This document shows positions 15,753 through 23,469 of a DNA stretch of 55,573 nt, in pieces (the stretch's first letter is position 1; each line of letters opens with the position of its first letter). The notes below the pieces were generated by a model. The model saw only the letters and a list, made by a program, of their open reading frames with translations. It had not been told where the DNA came from and made no database searches. The position numbers and the translations under genes were made by a program. Origin of the DNA: a virus; IMG/VR virus record IMGVR_UViG_3300046000_004360, positions 1-55,573 of that record. One strand, 5' to 3'.

Positions 15753-15797
15753 GTGATTGTCGTAATGTTGCGATAACTTATTAAGGAGTAGATGAAC

Positions 15798-16013
15798 ATG
15801 GATGATATGAATACTAATGATGGATACGCTGTAAAACTGAGCGCAGTTAAGGCTGGCGACTATGTTAGGCGTACATCGTCAGCGAACGCCGTTTATATCC
15901 GTGGTGATTATGACCGAGCAAGCAAGTGCTACAGCCTGATTGATACTGAGGATCATTGTCGTGAGATATTCATTAAAGGCGACAAGATTGTTTATATTGG
16001 CTTCACTTATTAA
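15798..16013 (+). CDS. Conserved phage/plasmid small protein (71 aa)
   Basis: First gene of the early block. AAGGAG at 15783-15788 gives better spacing to ATG 15798 than to ATG 15792, so I use the second. The protein has the pattern VKLSAVKAGDYVRR ... VYIRGDYDRASKCYSLID ... REIFIKGDKIVYIGFTY. I recall this from many phage and plasmid accessory proteins of unknown function; a small beta-barrel is likely. Its position suggests early action in the host. Confidence 0.75.
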   Translation: MDDMNTNDGYAVKLSAVKAGDYVRRTSSANAVYIRGDYDRASKCYSLIDTEDHCREIFIKGDKIVYIGFTY

Positions 16014-16025
16014 GGGGAATAGATC

Positions 16026-16235
16026 ATGATAACAAAAAGTATTGCACTATCCGCAAGCCGCTTCGAACATGTGAGCGCAACCAACGCTGATGGCACTCCA
16101 GTAAGATGTCGTGCAATGGGCAAGTGTAAAACGTGGAAAACCAGACCTGCCGATTTTAAACTGCCAGTGAAGTATGGAATGTATAACAGCTTTTACATTG
16201 ATAACGTCAATGCCAGCGAATGGGTTGCGGCATAA
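16026..16235 (+). CDS. Conserved small protein (69 aa)
   Basis: It starts at ATG 16026 with AAGGGG eight bases upstream. The sequence contains RCRAMGKCKTWKTRPADFKL and PVKYGMYNSFYIDNVNASEW, a pattern seen in phage and plasmid small ORFs that travel with the neighbouring genes. No Zn ligand set is complete. Function unknown. Confidence 0.7.
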   Translation: MITKSIALSASRFEHVSATNADGTPVRCRAMGKCKTWKTRPADFKLPVKYGMYNSFYIDNVNASEWVAA

Positions 16236-16262
16236 CTTAATTATATAGAGGAGTAGATGAGC

Positions 16263-16415
16263 ATGTGGACTATTAAATATAAAGGCGCATATATCAACGG
16301 GTACTGTGATATGTTGGAATGTAATGTAGTATCTACCAAAGGCCATAAGAGATGCAGATCATTACATGCGGCAAAAATAGCCATAACTAAACTAAACTTA
16401 ACCTATACGCTATAA
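16263..16415 (+). CDS. Small early protein (50 aa)
   Basis: GGAG is best spaced for ATG 16263; ATG 16257 is an alternative and repeats the double-ATG arrangement of the first early gene. The protein (MWTIKYKGAYINGYCDMLEC..., ending KIAITKLNLTYTL) is basic with three Cys. It looks like a member of the same set of small phage/plasmid proteins. Function unknown. Confidence 0.6.
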   Translation: MWTIKYKGAYINGYCDMLECNVVSTKGHKRCRSLHAAKIAITKLNLTYTL

Positions 16416-16489
16416 CATCTTTGATTATATTTATTTAACGCGCTGGATAGGGTTTTATATGTCCGGCGCATAATTGAAAGGGTATGAAA

Positions 16490-16717
16490 ATGAGCACCCT
16501 AAGCACAAAAACTGACGTAGAAATTCGCAAGGCCGCAAAGCAAATATTTGGTGCATCAAATGCCAAGGTCACAAAAAATGGTGAGGTGCATATAAAAGGC
16601 GTTATGCCAAATGCTAATCAAACAGGATGGTATCTACTCGGATTTACCGGACAAGTAGAGCTTGATAGCAAATTATTTAATGATGACGGCTCGATAAAGT
16701 CACAATGGAAAGGATAG
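16490..16717 (+). CDS. Small early protein (75 aa)
   Basis: GAAAGGG at 16476-16482 sets ATG 16490 as the likely start rather than ATG 16484. The first 25 residues look helical (TKTDVEIRKAAKQIFGASNA). The rest contains KNGEVHIKGVMPNANQTGWY and could form a small beta unit. No family known to me. Confidence 0.6.
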   Translation: MSTLSTKTDVEIRKAAKQIFGASNAKVTKNGEVHIKGVMPNANQTGWYLLGFTGQVELDSKLFNDDGSIKSQWKG

Positions 16718-16721
16718 GAAA

Positions 16722-16811
16722 ATGAAAATTGCACACTATTTAATACAACTCGCCGCGATGGTTTTAATGGTTATATGGCTTATGATATTCGTGGCTTTTT
16801 TGTGGGCGTGA
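16722..16811 (+). CDS. Tiny single-span membrane protein (29 aa)
   Basis: ATG 16722 follows an AGGATAGGA site. The peptide is one hydrophobic helix (ILxQLAAMVLMVIWLMIF-type, residues about 7-28) with a short basic/polar N-terminus. Early phage membrane micropeptides often affect host membrane or exclusion functions, but nothing specific can be said. It is the last gene before the repeat-rich region. Confidence 0.5.
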   Translation: MKIAHYLIQLAAMVLMVIWLMIFVAFLWA

Positions 16812-16868
16812 CTGTATTCTTGTGATAATACGATTTTTCTATGATGCCTGTGGATAACTTTTTTCCTA

Positions 16869-16989
16869 CCCGCGAAGCCTTGGTATCATTGATGAGTTGC
16901 TTCGACGTATAGTGCTGGCTTGGCTTCGCGGGGTTTTTCTGGCTGGGATGCCAAGCCAGCACCATGCGGCACGTCAACTCGTCAATGAT
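16869..16989 (+). other. Nested inverted repeats: attenuator/terminator-like structure
   Basis: Three inverted repeats overlap here. CCCGCGAAGCC (16869-16879) pairs with GGCTTCGCGGG (16922-16932), followed by TTTTT as in a terminator. GTGCTGGCTTGG (16912-16923) pairs with CCAAGCCAGCAC (16951-16962). ATCATTGATGAGTTG (16885-16899) pairs 14/15 with CAACTCGTCAATGAT (16975-16989). The first and second share bases and exclude each other, as in attenuators. It ends the first early operon or borders the putative origin. Confidence 0.6.
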
Positions 16990-17025
16990 AGCAGGCTTTC
17001 CAGCGGATTTAGGTTGGATAAAATA

Positions 17026-17577
17026 CAGTTAGAATCCCACTGACTGCCACTGACTACACGTTTTTAACTGTTTATTTTCACTGACAACGGATTTTAACTG
17101 TATTTTTGCTTATCTGAATCAGTGAAAAAAACGCTGGGATGCCGTGTATAGTGGAAAAGTCAGTGAAAATTAACTGCGCGTGTTGGAAGTTAACTGTTCG
17201 TGATTCGCTGGGATGCCTGATATGAGGGGCAGGGGAGGGAAAAGCCAGTGAGTTGATATATATATTACTATTACTATAAAATATATATAAGCATATACAC
17301 ACACCAACACACCATAACGCGTTTTTTCTATGATTGCAAAAATGGCTTTTGGGGCGGATAGTTCAATGTTTTAAAAGTTGATACAGTGAAGGAAAAACAG
17401 GCTGCAACCACTGCTACCATTGAGTTCTTCACTAAAAATGAACAGATAATTCCAACACGCGCAGTTAAGCTCTATTTTAGGCCTTGGTATCAGGGGCGCG
17501 CAAGGCAGGTTAGTGAAAATAAAGCAACACGTACAGTTAAAAGCCGACACAGTGAAAATATCAGTAGCTTTTAACTG
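17026..17577. repeat. Iteron-like repeat cluster, candidate replication origin
   Basis: The gene-free stretch 16812-17623 holds many copies of CAGT(T/G)AA(AA) in both directions. The TTAACTG form occurs near 17062, 17092, 17170, 17190, 17462 (reverse), 17534 (reverse) and 17569. The CAGTGAA form occurs near 17075 (reverse), 17120, 17161, 17384 and 17550. GCTGGGATGCC occurs three times (16942, 17133, 17207) and GCCTTGGTATCA twice (16877, 17481). An AT-only tract (about 17255-17290) resembles a DNA-unwinding element. Together these suggest an origin or a multi-site operator. Confidence 0.6.
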
Positions 17578-17623
17578 TATTGCGTGATAGGATGCAGTTT
17601 CTAACTTAATGAAGGGGTATAAA

Positions 17624-18028
17624 ATGAATAAGCAAACAGCAATAGACTTACTACGGGAATCATTATATTTTTTATCTAGCACGGTAAGGGCAAGAACTGC
17701 GGGCGATATAGAAAACCATGACTGGCAAGGGCATGGAGAATTGATTGCCGAAATAGACTCCGCACTCAATGATATTGACGCACCAAAACCTGCACCAAAG
17801 AAAAAAGCACTCTCAGCGGAGCACAAGCGCAGAATATCCGCGTCAATGAGAGGGAACAAAAATTACACCATAGGGCAAGAACTAAAGAATGCTCCAATGC
17901 GATATGTACCAGATGCCGACGGCGCGCTAGTGTTGCAACGAGTAATCAAACCACGGCAGCCAATGACGCAAGAAACAAAGGCAAAAATTGCCGAATCAAT
18001 GAAGGGCAACAAAAACAACTTGCGTTAA
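17624..18028 (+). CDS. NUMOD3-motif DNA-binding protein without nuclease domain (134 aa)
   Basis: ATG 17624 has GAAGGGG seven bases upstream, so the earlier ATG 17609 is not used. The N-terminal half is helical and acidic. The C-terminal half has two NUMOD3-like motifs, LSAEHKRRISASMRGNKN and MTQETKAKIAESMKGNKN, separated by about 45 residues. Such motifs normally bind DNA in homing endonucleases, but no GIY-YIG or HNH domain is present. It is the first gene after the repeat cluster and may bind it. It could also be a remnant of a homing endonuclease. Confidence 0.65.
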   Translation: MNKQTAIDLLRESLYFLSSTVRARTAGDIENHDWQGHGELIAEIDSALNDIDAPKPAPKKKALSAEHKRRISASMRGNKNYTIGQELKNAPMRYVPDADGALVLQRVIKPRQPMTQETKAKIAESMKGNKNNLR

Positions 18029-18089
18029 TTTAAAACGTGTAGTAACATAATATCAGAAACATAAACAACTAACCAAAAGGGGAACTAAA

Positions 18090-18350
18090 ATGAACGTACA
18101 AAACATGATAAGCAGTAAACATAACCCAATAGCGAATCAATTTATTATAACGGACGGCAACAGCACGATTTTCCAGTCATATCGCAGTGTCATAGCAAAA
18201 ATTCAGGATGGCAAAACATATCTGGATGAAAAGTATTGGAATTATAGCAACACAACATCAAAATACCGGAATAAGTTTTTGAGACTGACAACGAAAGAAG
18301 CAGAGCACAAGATAGCCTCAGGCGAAATAATACTAACCGACCTAAACTAA
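18090..18350 (+). CDS. Conserved phage protein, DUF8033-like (86 aa)
   Basis: The pattern NQFIITDGNSTIFQSYRSVI ... YLDEKYWNYSNTTSKYRNKF ... GEIILTDLN matches a small family I recall across phages and plasmids (DUF8033-like; the number is from memory). Function unknown. GGGGAA precedes ATG 18090. Confidence 0.75.
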   Translation: MNVQNMISSKHNPIANQFIITDGNSTIFQSYRSVIAKIQDGKTYLDEKYWNYSNTTSKYRNKFLRLTTKEAEHKIASGEIILTDLN

Positions 18351-18362
18351 AGGGGAACTAAA

Positions 18363-18965
18363 ATGAGAGACAATGCCTATAAAACCGAAACAATTGAGCA
18401 TAACGACCATGTATTTAAAGTGGAATACCTGCGCGATGATAGGCGCGAAACACCGTGGGAATGCTCAGACGGTCATGGCGCGGTCAGCGAGTGGACAAGC
18501 AGGGATAAAAAATCGGGTGAAGTCGTGTTATGCTCAGACCGCAACCGCGAACGATTTTACGACATGCGAGGCGCGATTAAAAAAGCAAAAGCTGAGGGCT
18601 GGAGCTGTGCTAGTGTACTGCCAACAGACACCCAAGGCCAAAAAGCCGTTAAAGCTGCCCAAGCTGATTTTGATTACTTGCGCTCGTGGTGCAATGACGA
18701 TTGGGGTTATGCTTGTTTACATGTTACCCTACTAGATGCAGACGGGGACGAGTTAGATGATTATGACGACTATCTAGGCGGGGTTGAAGACGGGTACACA
18801 ATAAGAAATGGTAAAATGTATGCATTAGGCGGCCATGCGAACGAGTGCGCCCTTGTGCTGGCAGACAAAATCCTAGACAGCTACAAAAAAGACCAAGACA
18901 CAGAACTAACAGCGGCACTTCACAGCGTAAAAGATGACGCAATGTATCAATCAGGCATAATTTAA
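18363..18965 (+). CDS. Conserved phage/plasmid protein (200 aa)
   Basis: The protein begins with a strand-rich part (HVFKVEYLRDDRRETPWECS, DGHGAVSEW), then RERFYDMRGAIKKAKAEGWS and a helical part with AQADFDYLRSWCNDDWGYAC. It belongs to a family common in plasmids and phages and usually found next to the acidic protein and the 91-residue protein that follow here. The function is not known to me. A role in evading host defence is only a guess from the company it keeps. Confidence 0.7.
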   Translation: MRDNAYKTETIEHNDHVFKVEYLRDDRRETPWECSDGHGAVSEWTSRDKKSGEVVLCSDRNRERFYDMRGAIKKAKAEGWSCASVLPTDTQGQKAVKAAQADFDYLRSWCNDDWGYACLHVTLLDADGDELDDYDDYLGGVEDGYTIRNGKMYALGGHANECALVLADKILDSYKKDQDTELTAALHSVKDDAMYQSGII

Positions 18966-18994
18966 AACAACTAAACTAAATTAGGAGAATTAAC

Positions 18995-19420
18995 ATGACA
19001 AATACAATCAGCAACCAAGACAACGTAATCGATAGCCGTGATGTAATCGAGTGGATTGAAGAGCTGGAAGGGGAACGCGACACACTTCAGGAAGCCTATG
19101 ACGAAGCGGAAGACGAGAGTGAAGAGCAACGGATCGCACAAAACGAACTAGACGCATGGAATACCAGTGAAGAGGGCGAGGAACTAACAGCACTAAAAAC
19201 ACTAGCAGAACAAGGAGAGAATTATTGCTCAGACTGGAAGCACGGCGATGCACTAATTAAGGATAGCTATTTTAACGAGTATATGGACGATCTGCTGGAA
19301 GACATTGGCGACATTCCAAAAGATTTACCGTGTTATCTAACTATAACAGTGGACTATGACATACTAAAACAAGACTATATGAGCGTAGATTTTGATGGCG
19401 AAACCTATTGGGTAAGGTAA
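18995..19420 (+). CDS. Acidic protein, possibly antirestriction-like (141 aa)
   Basis: The protein is very acidic (Asp/Glu-rich throughout) and starts with a coiled-coil-like helix (SRDVIEWIEELEGERDTLQE). Its end, KQDYMSVDFDGETYWVR, is a recurring signature of a phage/plasmid family whose members are sometimes labelled antirestriction. High acidity would suit DNA mimicry, but ArdA homology is not evident to me. AGGAG precedes ATG 18995. Confidence 0.6.
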   Translation: MTNTISNQDNVIDSRDVIEWIEELEGERDTLQEAYDEAEDESEEQRIAQNELDAWNTSEEGEELTALKTLAEQGENYCSDWKHGDALIKDSYFNEYMDDLLEDIGDIPKDLPCYLTITVDYDILKQDYMSVDFDGETYWVR

Positions 19421-19443
19421 CAATTAAACTAAAGGAGAACAAA

Positions 19444-19719
19444 ATGCACTGGTCAAGCTCATGCGGTAGAATCACGCTACAAATAACTAAGGCGCAAGCG
19501 GCGCAAGGGTCACACCAAGGGCAATGCGATGGCGACATCGAAGCACTACGCAATATACCTGCTATCAGGAGGCAACTAAACAAACTCAACCAGACGGATG
19601 TGGTTAAAGTTCTGGAGATGTTTGGGGCATGGGACGACCAAGACCTTGCCGACCATGATGATAACCTGAACCGCTTGCTATGGATTGCCTGCGGCGATAT
19701 TGTTGAAGGGAATAATTAA
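19444..19719 (+). CDS. Conserved phage/plasmid protein (91 aa)
   Basis: ATG 19444 has AAGGAG seven bases upstream; the frame's upstream ATG 19408 lies inside the preceding gene. The pattern MHWSSSCGRITLQITKAQAA ... GQCDGDIEALRNIPAIRRQL ... ADHDDNLNRLLWIACGDI is a family I have seen beside the two previous genes in plasmids and phages. Function unknown. Confidence 0.7.
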   Translation: MHWSSSCGRITLQITKAQAAQGSHQGQCDGDIEALRNIPAIRRQLNKLNQTDVVKVLEMFGAWDDQDLADHDDNLNRLLWIACGDIVEGNN

Positions 19720-19720
19720 A

Positions 19721-19903
19721 ATGACAACAAGACATAGAAATAAGCAGAATAAAAAATCTACCCACATCGAACGTAAAGATGTTAAGATAAGCAATGCATG
19801 GTTTTTGAAGTATCAAGAGTGCATCATCGAACGGCGGGAAGTATGGATTGGACTGTACACATTACCACGGCACAACAGGCAGATTGATTTAGTAACTTTT
19901 TAG
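19721..19903 (+). CDS. Small basic protein (60 aa)
   Basis: ATG 19721 is the plausible start, 2 bp after the previous stop with GAAGGG 10 bp upstream. The N-terminus is very basic (TTRHRNKQNKKSTHIERKDV), and the C-terminal half has ISNAWFLKYQECIIERREVW. It could bind nucleic acid. No family recognised. Confidence 0.55.
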   Translation: MTTRHRNKQNKKSTHIERKDVKISNAWFLKYQECIIERREVWIGLYTLPRHNRQIDLVTF

Positions 19904-19912
19904 GGGGTAGTT

Positions 19913-20125
19913 ATGACTGAGGTAGAGAGAGCATTTTTATTGCATCTAGTAGTAGAGCATGGGGATAGACCATTCGCCTATACATGGGCAAAAGAGCCGA
20001 TGATGTCCTTGCGGCGTGAGGGGATGATTGAAGTAACTGAGTTTGTGACAGATGTGAAAACCAGTGACGCCAGAGTGACTGCGGCGGGATTAAACTTTTT
20101 AAAAGGGGGACAAAATGAGCAGTAG
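19913..20125 (+). CDS. Winged-helix-like paralogue 1 (70 aa)
   Basis: It shares the pattern 'xxLLxLVVEHGDRxF ... L...G.I ... VTAAGLNFLK' with five other small proteins of this window (23661, 40175, 40353, 41101, 41267). The pattern resembles a minimal winged-helix fold whose last motif (ITPAGLEYLK) is typical of MarR/PadR-like wings. It overlaps the MoxR ATPase gene by 11 bp, suggesting co-translation with the triad. DNA binding is inferred. Confidence 0.65.
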   Translation: MTEVERAFLLHLVVEHGDRPFAYTWAKEPMMSLRREGMIEVTEFVTDVKTSDARVTAAGLNFLKGGQNEQ

Positions 20126-21227
20126 CATGAACATGTATAATTTTGCAGTAAACCACGATGAAGCGGCAACATTAGTCCGTGCTAATGGGAGCAATATAAC
20201 ATACATAATCGAGGGAGAGCCGGGATCATCGAAAAGCAGCATCCTGAAAACCATCGAATCACTTGAAGGTGACAGATATGAGTATATTTATATTGATGCG
20301 CCCCTTAAGGATATACCAGACATTGCATTAACCATGCCACACCACGAATCGCAAACTACTAGAGCATATATAAATCAGATATGGATGGGTAAAGATGCCA
20401 ACAAACCTAAGATCGTGATGATAGACGAGGTATTCAAATGCACCCCTTATGTGCAGCTAATGCTTAACAGGCTGATGCTTGACCATTACGTGGGGGATTA
20501 TCAACTGCCAGCGGGAAGTATTGTTTTCGGTACTACTAATTTCGCAACTGATGGTGTAGGCGATAAGACTAACGGACACACTAACAGCCGCGTGGCACGG
20601 ATACCCATGCGTAAACCAAATCAAGTTGAGTGGACTAAATGGGCGGTGAACAATAACATCAATCCATTTATTCTCACATGGATAGGCCAGAATCCCGCGA
20701 TATTTAGTAGCTACAAAGACCCGGCGACAACATCATTCGATGCAAAATTACACGCTGATGGGCAGGGTATATTTCAGTATATCTATCACCCTCAACACAA
20801 TGCACAAGCGTATGTTTGCCCTCGTACACTGGAGTTGGCATCGCACCAGTTGAACAATCTCGACAAACTGGGGGAAGAGCTAACCATTAAAGCGTTAATT
20901 GGCACAGTAGGGGGAAAAGCGGCGTTAGATATGGGGGCATTACTTGCGCTAGGTGCAGACTTGCCAAGTCCCGATGAGGTAATGAGTAACCCAACTAAAT
21001 GCAAACTCCCTAAATCGGTCGGGGCGCAGATGATACTGGTATATAAAAGCCTGAATTACATCACTGCGGGTACCATAGATGCTTGGGCGGAGTACATCGG
21101 GCGCATGGGGTTAGAGGTGAGAGCAGTATGGGTAAAAACGATGCGACACCAGCCTGAGCTACTCGATATTATGTCGCGCAATAGACAACTCGTGGACTGG
21201 GTTGTGGACAATAGTATAGTGCTTTAA
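20115..21227 (+). CDS. MoxR-type AAA+ ATPase
   Basis: The AAA+ core is at about residues 25-260. The Walker A region is GEPGSSKS (34-41), with Ser in place of the usual Gly before Lys40. Walker B is IVMIDE with Asp104-Glu105, sensor 1 is FGTTN with Asn142, and a likely Arg-finger region is NSRVARIPMR. MoxR-type ATPases work with a VWA-domain partner to remodel or activate target proteins, and such a partner is encoded two genes downstream (22112-23281). Length 370 aa is normal. The three genes are closely spaced (13 and 10 bp), pointing to one operon. Confidence 0.82.
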   Translation: MSSSMNMYNFAVNHDEAATLVRANGSNITYIIEGEPGSSKSSILKTIESLEGDRYEYIYIDAPLKDIPDIALTMPHHESQTTRAYINQIWMGKDANKPKIVMIDEVFKCTPYVQLMLNRLMLDHYVGDYQLPAGSIVFGTTNFATDGVGDKTNGHTNSRVARIPMRKPNQVEWTKWAVNNNINPFILTWIGQNPAIFSSYKDPATTSFDAKLHADGQGIFQYIYHPQHNAQAYVCPRTLELASHQLNNLDKLGEELTIKALIGTVGGKAALDMGALLALGADLPSPDEVMSNPTKCKLPKSVGAQMILVYKSLNYITAGTIDAWAEYIGRMGLEVRAVWVKTMRHQPELLDIMSRNRQLVDWVVDNSIVL

Positions 21228-21240
21228 TAATGGGGATAAA

Positions 21241-22101
21241 ATGAAAACGGATATAATGTTATTAAATGCAGTGATTGTAGAGCTAAACTTTTCGTGTTGG
21301 AGTGCCAAGAAGCATGACAGGAAAGCATCCAAGGATGTTACGGACAACAATGGGGCTAACAGTAGTGATGCTGCCAAGGTACAGAAAAACTTGATGGCTG
21401 GTATGGGGAACTTGAAAAAAGTAACTGACTTTATCGCTAATACCCGCAATGAATTTTATGGTATGACTTTGCCGTGGTCAGATGGTGGACAGCGTATGCT
21501 ACCGATGGCTGGATTTTTTGATATGAAACAGTGGTTGGATGATAAAGAGACAGAGTTCAACAGTCTGGTGCAGCAGTTCCTAATTGATTATCCGCTGATT
21601 ATTGGGGCGCAAGCATTTCAGTTAGGCGCGTTGTTTGACCGTAGCGAGTACCCGACAGTCGATGACGTTAAGCATAAATTTAAGTTTAGTGTGGGTTTTC
21701 TGCCCCTGCCAACATCGGGTGATTTTAGAGTAGATGCGCCAGCCGAGGCACTCAAGGAGATGCGAGGCGACTACGAAAAAGCGATGGGGGAACGAGTGAG
21801 AGGAATAAATAAGCACTTGTGGGATCTGCTGCATGACTGCTTGACTAAAATGAGCGAGCGACTAGGCACTGATGCCGAGGGAAAGAAAAAAGTCTTTAGA
21901 GATACACTTGTTGACAATGCCGTTGACCTATGCGACACTCTCAAAACGCTGAACGTAACTAATGATAGTAAGCTGGAAGATAAGCGGCGACTGCTGGAAA
22001 AGGCACTGACTGGAGTTGATCCTAACCTGCTGAGGGAATCAGACGGAGCGCGGATAGAGGTTAAAAAACAAGTTGACTCGGTATTATCGTCATGGATATA
22101 G
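21241..22101 (+). CDS. DUF3150-like middle protein of the MoxR-VWA triad (286 aa)
   Basis: The protein is mostly helical, with two coiled-coil-like zones (about 160-210 and 230-275). It has a conserved-looking segment ATRNEFYGMTLPWSDGG-like near residues 65-85 (IANTRNEFYGMTLPW). Middle genes of phage ATPase/VWA clusters often encode DUF3150 proteins of this size and position. I assign it on context and general look, not by domain search. SD GGGGA precedes ATG 21241. Confidence 0.55.
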   Translation: MKTDIMLLNAVIVELNFSCWSAKKHDRKASKDVTDNNGANSSDAAKVQKNLMAGMGNLKKVTDFIANTRNEFYGMTLPWSDGGQRMLPMAGFFDMKQWLDDKETEFNSLVQQFLIDYPLIIGAQAFQLGALFDRSEYPTVDDVKHKFKFSVGFLPLPTSGDFRVDAPAEALKEMRGDYEKAMGERVRGINKHLWDLLHDCLTKMSERLGTDAEGKKKVFRDTLVDNAVDLCDTLKTLNVTNDSKLEDKRRLLEKALTGVDPNLLRESDGARIEVKKQVDSVLSSWI

Positions 22102-22111
22102 GGAGAAAATA

Positions 22112-23281
22112 ATGGATAGTAAATACACAGCGGAGCAGCAAATAAGTAGGGCTAAAATCTGGTGCATGACTTCACCAGAGTGGCGTTGGGGCGCGAGCGT
22201 GTACATGATGGGGGAGACTGCGTTTGTATCAGGAGCAGATGCCCTATGCCAGACCGCTGGAACGGATGGGATAAATGAAATGTATAATCGGGATTTCCTT
22301 GCTACGCTGTGTGATGGGGAGACTAGGTTCCTCGTACTACATGAGGGAATGCACAAGATACTGCGCCATATGTTTGTCTGGCGCGCCTTGGCAGATGATA
22401 ACGCGAAGCTGGCTAATATAGCGATGGATGCCGTAATTAATAATCAATACCTGATGGGCAAGGAGGGGCTTAAGTTCCCAACGGGTGGGGTGGATATGCC
22501 ACAGTACGCCGATAGTAGCAAGTGGAATGCTAAGTCTATATTTGAAGACCTTAAAAAGAACGGCGCAGGCAAACAAACCAGCACCGATTACCACGACTGG
22601 GAAGCGGCAAAAGCCCTAACACCAGAGCAGGCTAAAGAAGTTGAGAAGCAGATCGACACAGCAATAAGACAGGCGGCACTTACTGGCGCGGGGCTGCCTA
22701 GGGGGGTTGAGGCAATGCTTGTGCCAGAGGTAGACTGGAAGATGCACCTAGCGGAATTTGTTAAGGCGCAATGCGCCGGGGCGGATAAACAGACGTGGAG
22801 AAAACCACACAGAACGTATATTGCTTATGACTTATACATGCCCACACCATACGCAGATAGGGTAGGTAAGCTGCTGTTATGCGGGGATACGTCAGGATCA
22901 ATTGGCGATAGGGAGCTATCGCACTTTTTAGGACATATGCAGCACCTGTGCGATGAAGTCAACCCTGATGGAATTGATTTGGCTTGGTGGGATACCGAGA
23001 TAAGGGGCGTAGATGTATTCACCGCCAGCACCATGGGCTGCCTCGCAGCGGCAGTAAAGCCAAAGGGCGGCGGTGGAACTGACCCTCGATGCATAACTGA
23101 GTGGTTGACAGAGCAAAGGAACGAGTACGTTTGTGCGGTGGTGGTTACAGATGGTGAGTTTGACACTAAAAACGTAGGCGACTGGGGCGCGCTGCCTGTG
23201 TTGTGGCTAGTAGTGAATAATAGCAGCACCGGGGGCATCGCCAGCGGGGTAACTATACGGGTGCGAGAGTTGAGCGCGTGA
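22112..23281 (+). CDS. Metallopeptidase-like (DUF2201) plus VWA domain protein
   Basis: I choose ATG 22112 (389 aa) because GGGAG is seven bases upstream. The N-terminal domain has a zincin-like HEGMH (residues 77-81) followed by IAMDAVINN (104-112), typical of the DUF2201 N-terminal putative metallopeptidase. The C-terminal VWA-like domain has all MIDAS elements: DTSGS (259-263), Thr in GGGGTD (about 323) and VTDG (about 346-348). It should pair with the MoxR ATPase at 20115. The target is unknown: proteolysis, metal insertion or complex remodelling are all possible. Confidence 0.83.
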   Translation: MDSKYTAEQQISRAKIWCMTSPEWRWGASVYMMGETAFVSGADALCQTAGTDGINEMYNRDFLATLCDGETRFLVLHEGMHKILRHMFVWRALADDNAKLANIAMDAVINNQYLMGKEGLKFPTGGVDMPQYADSSKWNAKSIFEDLKKNGAGKQTSTDYHDWEAAKALTPEQAKEVEKQIDTAIRQAALTGAGLPRGVEAMLVPEVDWKMHLAEFVKAQCAGADKQTWRKPHRTYIAYDLYMPTPYADRVGKLLLCGDTSGSIGDRELSHFLGHMQHLCDEVNPDGIDLAWWDTEIRGVDVFTASTMGCLAAAVKPKGGGGTDPRCITEWLTEQRNEYVCAVVVTDGEFDTKNVGDWGALPVLWLVVNNSSTGGIASGVTIRVRELSA

Positions 23282-23469
23282 GAGCGACTAAAACACTATT
23301 ACAGCTAAGTATCGATATGGAGGCTGCCTCTGCCGCCTATGCTGCCCGTGATGCCCGTGATGCCTGTGATGACTATACTACTGCCTCTGCTGCATGGTTT
23401 GCTGCCCATGGTGCCTATGTTGCTGCCTATGGTGCCTATATCAATGTCCTCAAGGAGAACCATGAATAA
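23278..23469 (+). CDS. Ala-rich repeat protein, copy 1 (63 aa, GTG start)
   Basis: GTG 23278 overlaps the TGA of the VWA gene (GTGA). The first 20 residues (RATKTLLQLSIDMEAASAAY) are nearly identical to copy 2 at 23462. The rest is an Ala-rich degenerate repeat (DARDACDD, SAAWFAAHGAYVAAYGAY) ending INVLKE. It probably forms an amphipathic helix. The duplication and Ala repeats suggest fast length evolution. Function unknown. Confidence 0.6.
   Translation: MRATKTLLQLSIDMEAASAAYAARDARDACDDYTTASAAWFAAHGAYVAAYGAYINVLKENHE

Noticed and set aside
15596-15799. 67-codon minus-strand frame upstream of the early promoter
   Set aside because: No ribosome site, overlaps the early promoter, and its sequence has no recognisable pattern.
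17386-17574. 62-codon plus-strand frame inside the repeat-rich region
   Set aside because: It starts with GTG inside a repeat copy, contains several repeat motifs, and lacks an SD at proper distance; more likely non-coding.
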